Source of the DNA: Oxytricha trifallax
Lineage: Eukaryota > Ciliophora > Spirotrichea > Sporadotrichida > Oxytrichidae
Length of the DNA stretch: 64,000 nucleotides
NCBI GenBank assembly: GCA_000711775.1
Contig: ARYC01000057.1
Location: 186,001 to 250,000 of the forward strand
Reading direction: 5' to 3'
Of this stretch, positions 60,163 to 64,000 are shown one piece after another. The notes beneath the pieces are model-generated. The model was not told the DNA's origin and did not search any database. It saw nothing but the letters and a program-made list of their open reading frames with translations. Numbering within the stretch: position 1 is the stretch's first letter; every line of letters starts with the position of its first letter. The position numbers were made by a program, and so were the translations under genes.

Positions 60163-62240
60163 TCATTTCTCTACCTCATTTTATAATTTCTCCTCTATAT
60201 TGTTTAAAATTGGAGCGGACTTTTTCAAGAAATTTGAACTCACAAAAGCCAAAACATTTACAGCTAGAATAATTTTGAGTGGTAGGTTTTTATCAGAAGA
60301 TTCCGCAATTATTGGAATTGTCATATTTACTAATTTAGAAAATACTCCACATAACCCGTAACTATAACTTACATTTCTAAACAAATCGGATAAAAAAATA
60401 ATGGGATTATTTTAAGAATATTATAGTGGCAAGAATCCTAGAATCAAATAGCTCAGTATGAGCAACGAATACAGCTGAGTAAGCTATACACACAACGAAT
60501 TTGAGAATAAAGAACAAAAATGCATAAAGTAGAATCGACGTAGTTTATTATTCCATGAGTAATATTATCAATAATAATGAGGCACAAAATATATAGGAAA
60601 AGCTCAAAATTTTGAAAGTATTAACTTTTCTATTAATCAAATCACAAGCCATATACCCGAAACATGAAAATCCCATAGCTATACCCGTGATATAAACATT
60701 GCCAGGCAGATATTTTATGAAAATAATAAGCAAGAAAAATGTTCCACTGGAAGCTACCCAGCAAAAGGCCATTAAGAGCAAATTTTATATCGTTTGGAAG
60801 TTTCCTAATATCAGACTAGATATCGATTATTATTGGGTTTATCTGTTTGAATTTGCTTATTAAATATTTTATTGAGATGTAGAAGCGTGAATGTTTTATT
60901 CAATTTCTTGTTTCTATATGAAGCTATCAATCGCTTGATTTATTGCGGTAATTTTGCTTTCACTATAATTTAAAATTCATAAGCTTCCTATTCATTTTAA
61001 TTAAATCAATAAATACATTCAGAAATTATTATAACTCTATTTTTCAAGCAGATCTACCGGATGTCATATTTTGCTTTTTCATAATTTTTATGCGAAAGAC
61101 TATATTTTATTGACTCTGGGAATATATTGCTATGTAGTAGCAAAGTCACAATAATTGCAAGAAACAGTCCAAAGTATAAATAAACTTTTGTATTTTTTGT
61201 GAGAAAAATCATGGCCAAAGGGCATACTATAAATACGCAAGAATCTAAATTAAAATACAATAATAAATACGGTAAAATCATTTTAATTAAGTTGTTTTTT
61301 CATAAAAACCTATATATCTACACAGAATAATAGACCAGTGACGAAGTTCGCTCGCTTGCCCATAAATTCTACTAGATGAGTATAGGATATGAAATTTTTA
61401 TTATTGAAAGTAACGCCAATTAGAAATATTCCTATATATGCAATATATTGATTTGGAACTAATATCATTGCCATATAGACTATTAGAGATTTCAAATTGC
61501 GGAAATAAAATATACTTGGTAATTAAGATAAAAAAATCAGTTATATAATTTGAGAGTAGACTACAATTTGAATATAAGCACTGATATAAGTAAATAATCT
61601 TCTTCCGTATTTATCTGCAAGTACTGGGAATATAAAACCAGCGAAGAGTTGTCCAATTACATCCATTGAGCTGAAGAGACCAATCCAGGTGCCTTCCTAG
61701 CAGTGCAAGTTCATTTGAGTAATCCAGTTATCCAGTGATTTTGGGCTTTCTTGGTTTACCCTCCATTATTCAAATTTATTTTAAAAAACATTAAGTTCTA
61801 AAGCTTAAGTTGATGTTTGTAGAAAATACTTATCACAGATATAATCAAACAGTAATATTATTCAATAAGGTTTCCGTTAAAATTATTTTGCTAAGAACAA
61901 ACCTACTCTCGTGTGCAACTCTGCCAATGTTTTGAATCCCCTTCACTAACCTCACTCATCAAGCATTAGTATTACGGGTACATCAGCAAATAACTGAAGT
62001 TATAGGTCAAACAGGCTGCAGTGCAAAAGTGAATAAAAATAGTGAGGGAAAATACGTATTAGAAACGCCCGAAGGGAAGGAGGTTTATTATGTCGTCCAC
62101 AGTATTAACAGATAAAACTTCAAAAGGAATTTGCTAATTCAAAGACTTGCTTTCTCTCTCTAGATCCAATCTGATAATTGTATATTTAATTTATATATCG
62201 ATTGTAAAACGATTCAAGGGAAATTGGCATTGAATCATAA
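60163..62240 (-). CDS. M2: MFS transporter, organic-cation-transporter-like
   Basis: Blocks leftwards: DDIINLLPFGRFQYVFSL (about 62095), WIGLFSSMDVIGQLFAGFIF with ADKYGRR (about 61690-61600), YIAYIGIFLIGVTF and YTHLVEFMGKRANFVTGL (about 61450-61330), a hydrophobic block at 61281-61054 ending in an amphipathic Lys-rich segment, AFCWVASSGTFFLLIIFIKY (about 60770), AMGFSCFGYMACD (about 60690) and LCGVFSKLVNMTIPIIAES (about 60350). TGA at 60163-60165. The exact start is not fixed; the N-terminal MDS probably begins in 62150-62240. Same family features as M1 and M3. Confidence 0.8.
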
Positions 62241-62868
62241 AAAAAGATTAAATTTAATTAACTTTATCTGTCCTTTGATTTATTTGATTTTGTATCTATA
62301 TCTTTACTTAGCAAGCTTTGACTTCCACTATTATAAATAATTTTTACTTAGTAAAAATGAATCATTTAATTATATCTTAAAGCAGCTCAATCTCATAAGT
62401 TTCATTTAATAAAATATTTATAACTTTTTTATCTCTTAACCAATTAATATTTAATTTTATATTTATAAGTGCAATTCTTGTTCTATTGATTTCTATCGAG
62501 TTTAGTAATTTCCATAAATTTATTTCAATCTGAGGTTTTTTTCTTTCTTCCTATATTATGATTAATTAACTCTTGATTTTTGAGTTATCTAGGATAATAT
62601 AATTAAAACAATTATCTTAAGACTTGTTTAAATTATATCTTAATTTGAAATATATATATCAAATTGACTTCACAAATAATTTTGATTTTAATCGTAGTAA
62701 TAATATAAAGTCATGGCTGAATGAGATATATATAAATATTTAATTATTAAAATTAAATTAAATATGATAAAGTCTAAAAGTTAATGATTCTCTGCGATAT
62801 TTGAAAAAATCATTAATTAATTTATTTGATTTGAAACTACTACTATTCTTATTTTATCTCTCTCTTAT
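62241..62868. other. AT-rich spacer between M2 and M3
   Basis: No coding-like stretch or repeat seen. Confidence 0.5.
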
Positions 62869-64000
62869 TCATAGTTTAGGTTAACTTTTATTTTCCTTAA
62901 GAAATATTGATCCAACAAAAGCCAAGATATTCATTACTAATACTATCATTAATGGTATTTATTATATTTATTTATCAAAATTAAACTCAATTTTGATAAA
63001 TATATAATAATATCTATAAATAATTATTATTTATCACAAATATTTAAAGTGAACGATCAGGACTATAAAATTGATACATGCACTGAAATATCTGGAGATG
63101 GAAGAAAAAAATTCAAAAACAGATATTGAGAATATCCTCATTCAGTCGTTTAGGAATTTGGGTATTAAAGGTACAAAATTTCTGGAGCTTTATATTCTTG
63201 AGTTCCACACTATTCAGTCATAGTAGAAAAACAATAGGGTAGGATAATTTAATTTAAAAATCCTAATGCCATCTTTAATAATTAACGGCCCCTATTTATT
63301 AAGTAGATATATGTGATAAATGATAATGATTAGTATTTAATATATCTAGAATTAATTATTTTCTCTAGAATTTTAATTTCCCTTGCATTAAGCGATTTAC
63401 TACCACTACTATCTATAAATATTAAAAGTATTTGCTTATTCTCTATTTCTACTATTATGGGTATAAATATACCAAAGATTCTAGCTAGAGTCCCACAAAA
63501 CCCTAATCCAAGTCATGTTTTAATGTTAATAAAATATTTAATTTCCAAATTTTTTAATATATCAATAAATGAGTGAATGATCTTGTGAGAATTTAAGCAT
63601 CGAATAGAACCACATGAGCCACGTAGATGTTCGAATAACTCATGCACACAAATGTCTTCATTGTAAAGAATATAAATGCATACATCATTTGAGGCACTGT
63701 TGTAGGGTCCATAAATAGGATATAGTCAGATTAATGCAATTATGAGTAAATTTCTTTAAATAATATCGAATTAATTTAAATATATTAGGATAATGAAGAG
63801 CATCAAAGCTGTGAGGAAGTATGAAATCATTAGACATTTTATAACATGGTAATATTTCAAGGCGATATCTGATAATATATAGCCAATAAATGAAAAGCCC
63901 ATTGCTGCTCCAATTAATGTAATAAATTATTATGATTGATTTATTACTCATTGAATTTTATAATAAATCTTCTTTTAATTCAATCAGATAGATGTCTCCT
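62869..64000 (-). CDS. M3: MFS transporter, 3' half, continues past window end
   Basis: Blocks leftwards: TLIGAAMGFSFIGYILSD (about 63920), a helix ending LMLFIILIYLN (about 63780), VPQMMYAFIFFTMKTFVCMS (about 63700), YVAHVVLFDAQIL, GFCGTLARIFGIFIPIIVE (about 63500) and a last helix VLVMNILAFVGSIFLKEN (about 62920), ending at TGA 62869-62871. Matches the C-terminal half of M2 (AMGFSCFGYMACD; VNVLAFVSSNFLKK). The large gap 62960-63300 is presumably an IES. The start lies outside the window. Confidence 0.75.

Overview
This window is micronuclear (germline) DNA of a spirotrich ciliate of the Oxytricha/Stylonychia type. Coding frames use TAA and TAG freely as glutamine, and only TGA ends genes. 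Genes are cut into pieces (MDSs) by AT-rich internal eliminated sequences (IESs) flanked by short direct repeats (pointers). Two transposons carry telomere-like C4A4 ends, the hallmark of TBE (telomere-bearing element) transposons. No rRNA, tRNA or CRISPR array was seen. Every coding assignment below was read with the TAA/TAG=Gln code, and MDS limits are approximate unless a pointer is quoted.

Layout. 1-260: end of a minus-strand gene, possibly a transporter. 590-2779 and 2966-5158: two plus-strand genes of unknown function. 5382-7225 (gene B), 9096-19400 (gene A), 20915-25075 (gene C), about 25210-25561 (relic E) and 30239-33528 (gene D): an unrecognised gene family expanded in tandem. 28570-29939 (F) and 34464-35861 (G): a second unrecognised paralogous pair, interleaved with the first family. 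36557-42049, 44155-51658 and 52036-57040: three tandem full-length ABCB/P-glycoprotein-like transporters. 57136-59643, 60163-about 62240 and 62869 to the window end: three minus-strand major facilitator (organic-cation-transporter-like) genes.

Mobile and eliminated DNA. An almost intact 4.07-kb TBE (10597-14670) interrupts gene A with a duplicated ATT, and precise loss restores the reading frame. A decayed, inverted 2.7-kb TBE lies at 25562-about 28302. A short element family with TIRs resembling GGGGGGAAGTTTCCTGCACT and 8-bp target duplications occurs inside a gene A IES (9673-10184) and directly inside ABC2 coding sequence (49374-49874); a shorter relative is at 50716-50887. Large foldback elements lie at 7233-7650, 32506-32773, 42828-43703 and 46313-46992, with a further inverted duplication at 19721-20780. 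A compositionally distinct antisense gene (17013-18638) lies between the last recognisable MDSs of gene A, so it may be a germline-limited gene inside a large IES.

All the split genes appear to have their MDSs in linear order; I found no convincing scrambling. The window mixes tandem gene amplification (transporters and unknown families) with successive layers of insertions that behave as IESs.
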